Below, piece by piece: positions 1-6,177 of a stretch of DNA of 16,027 nucleotides. The stretch comes from CAZULF01 sp964621215 (GTDB taxonomy: Bacteria; Pseudomonadota; Gammaproteobacteria; UBA1113): assembly GCA_964621215.1 (NCBI GenBank), contig CAZULF010000047.1, positions 1 to 16,027 on the forward strand, given 5' to 3'. Made by a program: the position numbers and the translations under genes. The first letter of the stretch is position 1. Every line of letters begins with the position of its first letter. The notes under the pieces were generated by a model. It did no database searches. It was not told where the DNA came from and worked only from the letters and a program-made list of their open reading frames with translations.

Positions 1-2
1 GC

Positions 3-506
3 ACCCTGCGTGATATGTTAATCGGAGATACCCCAGTTTTTTGGATGCAGGAACCCATCTACATATTTATTAGCGCATTAACGGGCTTTGTGATTTTTTT
101 TATTGATGAACGTTTTGATGTACAAAGCAAAATATTATTAATTGCCGATGCGCTAGGTTTAGGGATCTTTGCTATTGCAGGGGCACAAAAAGCCCTGAGT
201 TTTGGTTTACCCGGTGTGGTTGCAGTCATGATGGGCGTGTTGAGCGCAGTTGGTGGCGGAGTTATTCGTGATTTGTTATGCGGCGAAACGCCAATTATAT
301 TAAAACCTGAAGTGTATGCCACCGCAGCTTTAGCTGGGGCCTCAGTTTTTGTTGTCTTATATCTTTACGCACCCGATAAACACATTGCCGGTATCGCTTG
401 TGCGGCTACGGTATTTTTAATCCGTTTGGGCACTATCCAATGGGGTTGGAGTTTACCCACACCAAGTTGGGTGAAGACAAAACGTAAGAAGACGTCGGTC
501 AAATAA
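3..506 (+). CDS. YadS/TRIC-family (UPF0126) membrane channel protein, 5'-truncated by the window edge
   Basis: The reading frame is open to the left edge, where Thr-Leu-Arg-Asp codons precede the first Met, so this is the C-terminal part of a longer gene. Proteins of this family have two repeated UPF0126 units, each with a GG-x-(I/L)-RD-x-L-x-G-x-x-P motif. The end of the first repeat is visible at the left edge (LRDMLIGDTPVFW), and the second has GGGVIRDLLCGETPIILKPE at about residues 79-98 counted from the first Met. Several hydrophobic segments alternate with short loops, and the C-terminus is a basic tail (KTKRKKTSVK), as expected of an inner-membrane protein. Family members are related to trimeric intracellular cation channels; the bacterial substrate is not settled, so I leave the function as putative ion channel. 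The family call is firm; the missing N-terminus is about one third of the protein, by comparison with usual lengths near 200 residues. Confidence 0.85.
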   Translation, partial: TLRDMLIGDTPVFWMQEPIYIFISALTGFVIFFIDERFDVQSKILLIADALGLGIFAIAGAQKALSFGLPGVVAVMMGVLSAVGGGVIRDLLCGETPIILKPEVYATAALAGASVFVVLYLYAPDKHIAGIACAATVFLIRLGTIQWGWSLPTPSWVKTKRKKTSVK

Positions 507-518
507 AAATCCTTTAAA

Positions 519-553
519 GATTAAAAAAACAATGTTAAAATGTTTTTTTAATC
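519..553 (+). terminator. AT-rich hairpin between the YadS gene and pilV, possible terminator
   Basis: The arms at 519-531 (GATTAAAAAAACA) and 541-553 (TGTTTTTTTAATC) are perfect 13-bp reverse complements around a 9-nt loop. The stem starts 12 nt after the upstream stop codon and ends 13 nt before the pilV start. It contains a T-run but few G/C pairs, so it is at best a weak intrinsic terminator. It could also simply be an AT-rich promoter region for the pilin operon. Confidence 0.35.
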
Positions 554-566
554 CAAGGGATCTCCC

Positions 567-902
567 ATGCCAACAGCCAAAGGCTTCTCATTAATCGAAG
601 TCATGATCAGCATCGTTATATTTTCAGTTGGATTACTGGGTCTTTTGCGATTGCAAACGCTGAGTCTGCAACATGCCTACAGTGCGATGCTAACGAGTCA
701 AGCAGAAAGTCAGCTGGTTGATATGGCCGATCAATTAATGATTACTGCAATACCGGATATTAGCCTTTGGAATAATGAAAATAATCTCTTATTGCCTCAA
801 GGCAACGGTGTTCTATACGGCGCAGCGCCACATTATCAATTACAGCTTTTTTGGAACTTCGAAGAAAAACAAAATCAATTGAGTCTACAGGTCGAGATAT
901 GA
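567..902 (+). CDS. pilV: PilV-like type IV minor pilin (prepilin N-terminus)
   Basis: This is a 111-residue prepilin-like protein. The N-terminus reads MPTAKG|FSLIEVMISIVIF: a short basic leader, the prepilin peptidase site between Gly6 and Phe7, Glu at mature position +5, then a hydrophobic helix of about 20 residues. This class III signal is processed by PilD and directs assembly into the inner-membrane pilus platform. The GLLGLLRLQTLSLQ stretch right after the helix is typical of PilV-type proteins. The length is short for the family, where 150-180 residues is common, so the globular C-terminal part may be reduced. An AAGGGA purine-rich segment about 9 nt upstream supports the start. The stop codon overlaps the start of the next gene (ATGA), which points to translational coupling in a pilV-pilW-pilX operon. 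The fine assignment to PilV rests on position and N-terminus, not on the C-terminal fold. Confidence 0.75.
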   Translation: MPTAKGFSLIEVMISIVIFSVGLLGLLRLQTLSLQHAYSAMLTSQAESQLVDMADQLMITAIPDISLWNNENNLLLPQGNGVLYGAAPHYQLQLFWNFEEKQNQLSLQVEI

Positions 903-1819
903 AAGGTTTCGCTTTATTGGAAGTGATGATCAGTTTAGTGTTGAGCTTGATCATTGTTTTCGGTATATATGAAGTTTATCAATCGATAGAAAATACTTAC
1001 CGTTATTTACAAGCTTTAGTGTACTTGCAGGAAAACGGGCAAATGGCATCGTATTTATTGCGGAGCGAATTGAGCATGACAGGTTATGTTGGTTGCCGCA
1101 AAATCGAAGATGTTTTTCTTCGCGATAATACAAAATTAATAGCTATACAAGCTTATGATGCTCATTCGGTTGCATCCTTGTCACATGCAGTAGCAAAACA
1201 AATAGTACCAACCACTGATGCGGTGTTAGTACGCTACTTATCATCTCATCACGCCACATTATTAAATGCTATCACAACGCCGACAACACAAATACATATT
1301 TCCGACGCCCCTACGCTTAAAGATAAACAATCACTGATCATAGCAGATTGTCATCACGCAGATAGAATTACACTAGTAGGCAGCAATAATTATAACGGAC
1401 AATGGTTGCAAATCGATCCGGCAATCACGCAGTATGATGAAGGTAGTTATGTTGGAGAATTAATTTCATCATTATTTTATATCGGTAACACCGGACGTGT
1501 TAATAGTGCAGGTGATCCGATTTCAGCATTATATGTACATCACATGCAAGATCGTGATGAAGAATTAATTGAAAACGTTGACCGCATGCAAGTACAATAT
1601 GGCGTGAACAGCAATGCAGGAGAGTTACAATTTTATTCAGAACATGCTATTTCTGATTGGGAGAAAGTACAGGCCATTTATATTCATCTATTACTCGACA
1701 GTGGTGAACCAGCATTATCAAAACCGCAGCATTTATCTTGGAAGGGTAATAATGAGGAGGCACCGGATCGACGTTTATATAAGAATTGGAACGTGATCGT
1801 GGGATTACCCAATCGATGA
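899..1819 (+). CDS. pilW: PilW-like type IV minor pilin assembly protein
   Basis: The protein of 306 residues starts MKG|FALLEVMISLVLSLIIVFGIYEVY, with the prepilin peptidase site after Gly3, Glu at +5 of the mature form and a long hydrophobic N-terminal helix. An upstream in-frame ATG at 851 exists, but starting there would place 16 charged residues before the leader and 50 bp of overlap with pilV, so I chose 899, which gives the ATGA overlap with the pilV stop. Family members with this N-terminus and a C-terminal globular domain near 300 residues are PilW, a minor pilin thought to sit at the pilus tip and help initiate the fibre. The middle contains a segment around GRVNSAGDPISALYVHHM and one around ENVDRMQVQYGVN; the latter resembles the LVEGIEDMQVQYG-type segment I associate with PilW proteins. 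The gene ends with another ATGA overlap into the next pilin gene. Family call good; role inferred. Confidence 0.8.
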   Translation: MKGFALLEVMISLVLSLIIVFGIYEVYQSIENTYRYLQALVYLQENGQMASYLLRSELSMTGYVGCRKIEDVFLRDNTKLIAIQAYDAHSVASLSHAVAKQIVPTTDAVLVRYLSSHHATLLNAITTPTTQIHISDAPTLKDKQSLIIADCHHADRITLVGSNNYNGQWLQIDPAITQYDEGSYVGELISSLFYIGNTGRVNSAGDPISALYVHHMQDRDEELIENVDRMQVQYGVNSNAGELQFYSEHAISDWEKVQAIYIHLLLDSGEPALSKPQHLSWKGNNEEAPDRRLYKNWNVIVGLPNR

Positions 1820-2343
1820 AAAACACTCAAGGAATAGTATTAGTCACGGTGATGACTTTTTTGTTGGTATTAACATTGTTAGCAATTGGAGCATTAGATG
1901 CCAGTGTGTTAGCTATTAAACAAAGCGCACAACAATGGCAATTTTGGCACGCACGACAAGCCGCCATTTCAGCGAATAAAAGACAGAATCATGCTGTTGA
2001 AAGGGGGCAATCGCTTAAATGTAGTGTGTCATTTAGTATTAATGATCATTACTGGCAACGTGACCCTACATTTTGGCTATCACAACCTGCATGCATTACC
2101 CGTGATGCAACCATAAGCAGTTATTCTGTTGTAGAAAAACTGCCGGATACTTTATGCCAAATAAATGCCAATAATCAAACTATTGAATTTGCATTCTATC
2201 GCATCACAACGTTTACCCAATCGACTCATGCCGCTCAATTTTTAGTACAAAGCATCATCACTCAATCAGCAATATCACAAAAAACTTGTCACAATCCTGA
2301 AGCCCGAGTAAGCTTGGGCCTACAATCATGGCGGATGGAGTAA
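1816..2343 (+). CDS. pilX: PilX-like minor pilin/assembly protein
   Basis: The start at 1816 overlaps the pilW stop as ATGA; an in-frame ATG 30 bp further upstream would give a larger overlap and precede the usual leader. The 175-residue product begins MKNTQGIVLVTVMTFLLVLTLL, which matches the PilX N-terminal pattern (Gln-x-Gly-hydrophobic helix, without the +5 Glu of ordinary pilins). It is followed by an ALDASVLAIKQSAQQWQFWHARQAA segment, the counterpart of the region in PilX where the helix runs into the EAAL-type stretch. Two cysteine pairs near Cys-SVSF and QPACI, and later LCQI and KTCH, could form disulfides in the periplasm. Its usual downstream partner is pilY1, but here a dehydrogenase follows after only 4 bp and no pilY1 or pilE is seen. 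The assignment rests on N-terminal pattern and gene order. Confidence 0.7.
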   Translation: MKNTQGIVLVTVMTFLLVLTLLAIGALDASVLAIKQSAQQWQFWHARQAAISANKRQNHAVERGQSLKCSVSFSINDHYWQRDPTFWLSQPACITRDATISSYSVVEKLPDTLCQINANNQTIEFAFYRITTFTQSTHAAQFLVQSIITQSAISQKTCHNPEARVSLGLQSWRME

Positions 2344-2347
2344 AAGC

Positions 2348-3166
2348 ATGAGCAGCTTCAAAGATAAAATCATATTCATTACCGGATCTTCTCGCGGTAT
2401 CGGCCGAGAAATTGCGTTAAAAGTCGCACAAGAAGGTGCGACGGTGATTATTACCGGTAAAACGGTAGAACCTAATGCTAAATTACCAGGAACTATCTAT
2501 ACCGTTGCGGAGGAAATTGATCAAGCCGGCGGCAAAGGCGTCCCCTTAGCATTAGATGTGCGCGATGAAATGCAGATTCAAACTGTGATTGAGCAAATCG
2601 GTAAGCAGTTTGGTCGTATTGATGTGTTAGTCAATAATGCGAGTGCCATTCAACTCACTTCCACAGTGGACACGCCTATGCGTCGTTTTGATTTAATGTT
2701 TGATGTGAATGTGCGTGCTACATTTGCTTGTGGTAAAGCGGCGATTCCTTATTTAAAACAAGCAAAAAATCCACATATTTTAACTTTATCCCCACCGTTG
2801 AATCTTGATGCTAAATGGTTTAAGGGTAATTTGGCTTACACTATTTCTAAATACGGTATGAGTATGTGCACTTTAGGTTGGGCAGAAGAATTACGTGAGT
2901 TTGGTATAGCGGCAAATTCGTTATGGCCGCGCACGACGATTGCCACTATGGCCATTAAAGCCCATTTTCCCCCAGAAATTTGGGCGGCTAGCCGTCATCC
3001 AGCCATTGTTGCCGATGCTGCTTATTGGATCCTGTCACAAAATAGTCGTGAAGTAAGCGGTAATTTCTTTATTGATGAAACGGTATTACGCGATGCAGGT
3101 ATCACGGATTTTGCTCACTACGCGTTGGACCCGGCTGCAAAATTATTTCCAGATTTGTTTTTGTAA
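2348..3166 (+). CDS. Short-chain dehydrogenase/reductase, HSDL2-type
   Basis: This 272-residue protein is a complete SDR. The dinucleotide-binding motif TGSSRGIG is at residues 12-19, NNAS at 96-99, the structural Asn at 121, and the catalytic Tyr164-x-x-x-Lys168 in AYTISKYG, with Ser148 in the strand before it. The LTLSPPLNLDAKWFKGNLAYTISKYGMSM region and the later LWPRTTIAT segment are characteristic of the hydroxysteroid dehydrogenase-like 2 (HSDL2) subgroup; eukaryotic members also carry a C-terminal SCP2 domain, which is absent here. It is expected to be cytoplasmic and NAD(P)-dependent; the substrate is unknown, possibly a fatty-acyl or lipid intermediate. A GGAG about 8 nt before the ATG supports the start and lies inside the end of pilX. 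The 4-bp spacing suggests cotranscription with the pilins although no functional link is obvious. Confidence 0.88.
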   Translation: MSSFKDKIIFITGSSRGIGREIALKVAQEGATVIITGKTVEPNAKLPGTIYTVAEEIDQAGGKGVPLALDVRDEMQIQTVIEQIGKQFGRIDVLVNNASAIQLTSTVDTPMRRFDLMFDVNVRATFACGKAAIPYLKQAKNPHILTLSPPLNLDAKWFKGNLAYTISKYGMSMCTLGWAEELREFGIAANSLWPRTTIATMAIKAHFPPEIWAASRHPAIVADAAYWILSQNSREVSGNFFIDETVLRDAGITDFAHYALDPAAKLFPDLFL

Positions 3167-3207
3167 AGTGTCATCCTCTGACGGGGCGTGTCATCCCGAG
3201 TCTTAAT

Positions 3208-3240
3208 ATTGTCATCCCTCGCTACGCTCGGGATGACAAT
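3208..3240. repeat. Palindromic dispersed-type repeat between convergent genes, possible bidirectional terminator
   Basis: Perfect 11-bp arms (ATTGTCATCCC at 3208-3218 and GGGATGACAAT at 3230-3240) enclose an 11-nt loop of the GCTACGC type. A partial copy in the other orientation, GTCATCCCGAG, stands at 3190-3200, and a further TGTCATCC at 3169-3176. The element lies between the stops of the convergent dehydrogenase and MFS genes. The gtcatccc/gggatgac core is a form I recognise from REP-like repeats of many proteobacterial genomes. It could end transcription from both sides, though no long U-tract follows. Confidence 0.6.
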
Positions 3241-3245
3241 GTCCA

Positions 3246-4655
3246 CTACGTCGCCGGAAAATTAGTATCTTTCTGCAAATAAAAACAAGGAATTAATGCC
3301 AATAACGGATATAAACAATTCACCAAATAACACCAGAAAAAAACCTGCGGTGAATACAGATTCTCACCAAACTGTCGTGAAATAAAAAACAGTAATGTCG
3401 CAGTAATTGCAATGGCGCAAGCACCAGAAAACTGTTGCATGATAGTTACGATCGACGTTGCTTGACCAAATGATTTCGGCGGCATATCGAGTAATGCTAA
3501 CGGCCCCAATTGGGTAAACAACATTGACGATATCATTCCTTGAGTAAACAATATGGGAGCTAATAAAACAAAAGAACGTGGTTGGCAGAACCACATCATA
3601 GGTAAGCTGACAAAGAACATACTCGTTAGGCTAATCAGCAAAATAGGTTTAAATCCAAATCGTGCGATCCAATTTCGTATGGGTAAGCTTTTTGCCGTCA
3701 TGAGTCCAATAACATAAGGAATAAAAAGTAGCCCTGACACAAGAGGACTTACATCCCATACCATTTGCAATAATAACGGCAAAATAAATGAAATAGGTGA
3801 AATAGCAAAGCGTAATATAAAGCTAGAGCTTATGCCAATCCAAAAGGTATTGATGCGAAACAATCGCCAATTAAAAATAGGATGTTCTTGCTTTTTGGCC
3901 CACCAGAAATAACTCATTAAAAACACTAGCGCCAGACTCATCCAGATGAATGCCAATTGCCAATGATCAGGTCCTTCTCCCATTACCGCTAAACCGTAGG
4001 TTAAGCTTGCCATGAATCCACCAAACAACATAAATCCATACCAATCAAAACTAGCGGGTTTTTCAACGACTTCATTCGGTAATAAACGCCATGTGGCTAG
4101 AATGCCGATGATACCGAAGGGCACATTCACCAAAAATATCCAGTGCCAACTGGTGACCATTAAAATTAACCCACCAATAGTGGGTCCTAATGCTGGGCCG
4201 AGTAGTGCAGGAACGATGGTCGCACTAAATGCGCGCATCAGATCGGCTTTAGAATAGGTGCGCATTAATATCAATCGCCCCACCGGCAACATCATCGCTG
4301 CGCCTAAACCTTGTATCACACGCGCCATAATTAATATGGTTAAATTAGGTGATATGCCGCAGATAATAGAGCCAACAGTGAAAATACCCAGCGCACTCAT
4401 AAACACGCGCCGCATTTGAAACCGATCAGCCAACCAACCACTTATAGGCACAAAGATAGCTAAACTGATTAAGTAACTCGTCAACGCCAATTTCATGTTA
4501 ATCGGGTTGATTTTAAATGATTCGGCAATGGTCGGAATCGCAACCCCCACGATGGTACTATCCAACCCTTCCATAAACATCGCCACCGCCACAATTAAAG
4601 GAATAAAACGTGAATGTAACGGCTGGCTAGATAAGGCTTTGGTTGATTTATTCAT
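3246..4655 (-). CDS. DHA2-family (EmrB/QacA-type) MFS exporter
   Basis: The 469-residue protein has about 14 hydrophobic segments, the count expected of the DHA2 drug:proton antiporter family. The first helix carries MFMEGLDSTIVGVAIPTIA, the usual motif near TM1 with Asp on the membrane side; WLADRFQMRR is the loop 2-3 motif A (G-x-L-x-D-R-x-x-R-R); and LLGPALGPTIGGLI is motif C of antiporters in TM5. It is expected to export drugs or other small hydrophobic molecules across the inner membrane. No periplasmic adaptor (EmrA-like) gene is nearby, so the partner is unknown. The ATG at 4655 has only a weak Shine-Dalgarno sequence. The 5' region holds an inverted repeat (4726-4762) that could be an operator, but no regulator gene of TetR or MarR type is adjacent. 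Confidence 0.88.
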   Translation of the reverse strand: MNKSTKALSSQPLHSRFIPLIVAVAMFMEGLDSTIVGVAIPTIAESFKINPINMKLALTSYLISLAIFVPISGWLADRFQMRRVFMSALGIFTVGSIICGISPNLTILIMARVIQGLGAAMMLPVGRLILMRTYSKADLMRAFSATIVPALLGPALGPTIGGLILMVTSWHWIFLVNVPFGIIGILATWRLLPNEVVEKPASFDWYGFMLFGGFMASLTYGLAVMGEGPDHWQLAFIWMSLALVFLMSYFWWAKKQEHPIFNWRLFRINTFWIGISSSFILRFAISPISFILPLLLQMVWDVSPLVSGLLFIPYVIGLMTAKSLPIRNWIARFGFKPILLISLTSMFFVSLPMMWFCQPRSFVLLAPILFTQGMISSMLFTQLGPLALLDMPPKSFGQATSIVTIMQQFSGACAIAITATLLFFISRQFGENLYSPQVFFWCYLVNCLYPLLALIPCFYLQKDTNFPAT

Positions 4656-4725
4656 AACGACTCATTAAATAACAATTTTGCGCCAATGGTACCGGATTTC
4701 TATGCTCTCAGGTAGACACTATGTG

Positions 4726-4762
4726 CTATCGGCTCAAATTCCATCAATTTTTGAGCCGATAG
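4726..4762. promoter_or_regulatory. Inverted repeat upstream of the MFS gene, candidate operator
   Basis: CTATCGGCTCAAA (4726-4738) and TTTGAGCCGATAG (4750-4762) are perfect 13-bp arms with an 11-nt spacer. A third copy of the core in direct orientation, TATCGGCTCA, follows at 4771-4780. The group lies about 70-125 bp upstream of the MFS start, in the 215-bp region between that gene and the 3' end of the RibH-like pair. It could be a binding site for a regulator or a hairpin in a transcript. No bound protein can be named. Confidence 0.45.
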
Positions 4763-4870
4763 GGGCTAATTATCGGCTCAAGTGTTCGGTTTCAAGGCTG
4801 ATGAATCTGTTAGATTATTATTAAAATTCGGTCCTATATTGCTATAATTTTGAAAAAATCGATATAAATT

Positions 4871-5305
4871 TTATTTAGTTGATAATTTTTGTTTAAAACG
4901 AATAAGTGCATCAACTGCTTTAAAAGCGGAAGAATACGCCGAAATACAAGCATCACTACTATCGATTTTCTCAGCTAACTCATCCAATGTTGATCCGCTA
5001 ATGATTCCATTACCCACAATAATCTGATTGAGAGCAAATTGACTAAAACAAGTTTTAATATGTGACTGAATATAATCAAAATGATCTTGATTGCTTTTAA
5101 GCAGTAAACCCAATGCAATAAAGCCATCAAATTGCTTTTTTGTTTGATATGCTTGAATTACGAATGGGATTTCATATGTGCCAGCGTCTAATATCTCAGT
5201 TTCAAAGCAATAGTCAGTTTTCTTGACAACTTCAATACAATGATTCAGTTGTCTTGCAGATAATTCCTTATGCACTTGAGAGGAAATGATTAAAATGCGA
5301 CTCAT
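4871..5305 (-). CDS. Lumazine-synthase-like (RibH-like) protein, divergent copy A
   Basis: The 144-residue protein has the layout of 6,7-dimethyl-8-ribityllumazine synthase: an ILIISSQ first strand, AGTYEIP at residues 41-47 (family G-A-F/Y-E-I-P), IALGLLLKSNQDHFDYI at 63-79 with His75 at the place of the catalytic His, and IVGNGIISG at 96-104. The GNGI form resembles alphaproteobacterial-type RibH more than the GVLT form of most bacteria. Departures from the family are KSNQ where I-R-G-x-T is usual and the lack of the K-G-x-E-A segment with its phosphate-binding Arg near the C-terminus (here ISAYSSAFKA). The fold is therefore likely kept, but activity in riboflavin synthesis is doubtful. It lies 6 bp after copy B, with an AAAGG ribosome site overlapping copy B's stop, so the two form an operon. 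It could be an icosahedral or decameric shell protein without the enzyme role; that is speculation. Confidence 0.75.
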   Translation of the reverse strand: MSRILIISSQVHKELSARQLNHCIEVVKKTDYCFETEILDAGTYEIPFVIQAYQTKKQFDGFIALGLLLKSNQDHFDYIQSHIKTCFSQFALNQIIVGNGIISGSTLDELAEKIDSSDACISAYSSAFKAVDALIRFKQKLSTK

Positions 5306-5311
5306 ATTGAT

Positions 5312-5744
5312 TTAACCTTTCATTTTATTTTTCTTGAATTGAATCAAGTAATCTACTGCACGAAAAGCTTCGTTAACCCGCTCTGTCTGCGTTACTCTCG
5401 ATTGGAGTATCTCCATGCTGGGTGCAGAAATAATGCCATTACCCATCAATAGTCCATTCATAGAAAATTGAATAAAGCATTCTTTAATATGCTCCCAAAT
5501 AAATTCGTAATGATCCGTACTTCCTTTTAAAAGTAGACTTAATGGAATATATCCATCAAAAGGATGATGCTGATGGTAATGTCGCATAACAGCGGGTATT
5601 TCATAGGTACCCGCNNNNNNNNNNGGTTTCAACTTGATACTCATAGGGGGATTGCTTTAAAAGCTGCAAACAGCTGTCTAACTGTTGCTCTGCCAAACTT
5701 TCATAGTAATTTGACCAAACAACTAATATTTTGGATTTTGACAT
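5312..5744 (-). CDS. Lumazine-synthase-like (RibH-like) protein, divergent copy B, interrupted by an assembly gap
   Basis: The true start is the ATG at 5744, with AGGAAA about 5 nt upstream. From there 40 codons run to 5625 (MSKSKILVVWSNYYESLAEQ and onward, ending YQVET). The 10-N gap at 5615-5624 follows, then AGTYEIPAVMRHYHQHH to the stop at 5312. An apparent ATG at 5644 is out of frame with this N-terminus and is an artefact of the gap. Aligning YQVET with YCFET of copy A shows that four residues (12 nt) are missing rather than 10 nt, which restores the frame. AGTYEIP, the LLLKGSTDHYEFI segment with the catalytic-type His, and LMGNGIISA are conserved; LSLLLK replaces the usual ALGxVIR. The end has NEAFRAVDYL, which could keep an Arg near the phosphate site. 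It is the first gene of the two-gene unit. The family call is good; activity is unknown. Confidence 0.72.
5615..5624. other. Assembly gap (10 Ns) inside the second RibH-like gene
   Basis: Ten undetermined bases break the coding frame. The reading frames on the two sides differ unless the real distance is a multiple of three; comparison with the neighbouring paralogue suggests 12 nt. The run of exactly ten looks like a placeholder, not a measured length. Confidence 0.95.
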
Positions 5745-6075
5745 TTGATTTCCTGATGCATATAAAATAGGATTAGTTCGAAAACGATGGTTTTATAAAC
5801 ATCGCCGATATGTTAAAAACATAATTTCAAAACCATCAAGAGCATGCTTAAATAAGCGTCTATTAAGACTACGTTGATAAGCTCAATTATTCAAGTTAAC
5901 TGAATATACTTTAAGATTTTAAATATTGCAATGATCTTACCCCATTTTCACATTCACTAGGCCTCCTTCAAATCCGTGAGTACCAGCGTGCATCATTCAT
6001 CATATGACTTTTAATTCACGCTATCGGCTTAGGTGTTAATCTCCAGCAAGAACATGAACCAAATTAATCAAAAAA

Positions 6076-6126
6076 TAGGTTTGGAACCTAAAATAGCTTC
6101 CGAACCTAATATTGTTTCCGAACCTG
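6076..6126 (+). promoter_or_regulatory. Three phased 15-bp palindromic sites (18-bp period) upstream of the ATPase/wHTH gene
   Basis: Site 1 (6076-6090) is TAGGTTTGGAACCTA, a perfect TAGGTT-N3-AACCTA palindrome. Site 2 (6094-6108) is TAGCTTCCGAACCTA with one arm mismatch. Site 3 (6112-6126) is TTGTTTCCGAACCTG, degenerate in the left arm. The starts are exactly 18 bp apart and the central CCG/TGG spacer keeps its place. Half-sites AGGTTC recur at 6141-6146 and 6165-6170. The array reads as tandem binding sites for one protein, most simply the wHTH protein encoded just downstream. Confidence 0.7.
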
Positions 6127-6140
6127 TTTCATGCTATTAT
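6112..6140 (+). promoter_or_regulatory. Predicted sigma70-type promoter of the ATPase/wHTH gene
   Basis: TTGTTT at 6112-6117 and TATTAT at 6135-6140 are separated by 17 bp, the optimal spacing. The -35 lies inside the third palindromic site, so a protein bound there would block RNA polymerase. Predicted transcription start is near 6147, leaving a leader of about 30 nt with GAGAAGG at 6161-6167 before the ATG. Confidence 0.5.
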
Positions 6141-6177
6141 AGGTTCATATTTCAGAAATAGAGAAGGTTCACTCAAT

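Larger units (their letters stand above)
5745..6177. promoter_or_regulatory. 433-bp non-coding divergent promoter region
   Basis: No convincing gene lies here. From left to right: a TATTTTAT-type -10 candidate for the RibH-like pair on the minus strand near 5760-5770; a 9-bp inverted repeat GATGGTTTT (5786-5794) / AAAACCATC (5829-5837) that encloses a smaller AACAT/ATGTT stem (5798-5802 / 5810-5814); AT-rich sequence with no recognised motif to about 6020; a TATCGGCTTAGGTGTT copy at 6022-6037 that matches 4771-4786 at 14 of 16 positions; and the phased palindromes and promoter of the ATPase gene at 6076-6146. I see no RNA gene or remnant ORF that I can support. Confidence 0.6.

Noticed and set aside
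3190..3240. Possible CRISPR-like repeat cluster between the dehydrogenase and the MFS gene
   Set aside because: The copies are partial, in mixed orientation and unevenly spaced, with no spacers of constant length and no cas genes; they fit a REP-like palindrome.
5764..5840. Possible small RNA or riboswitch around the 9-bp inverted repeat upstream of the RibH-like pair (an FMN riboswitch was considered)
   Set aside because: The conserved FMN riboswitch (RFN) sequence blocks are not seen, and the stems are short and AT-rich.
6112..6177. N-terminal extension of the ATPase gene from a TTG at 6112
   Set aside because: The TTG coincides with the predicted -35 and a palindromic site; the ATG at 6178 has a good Shine-Dalgarno sequence and starts a family-like N-terminus.
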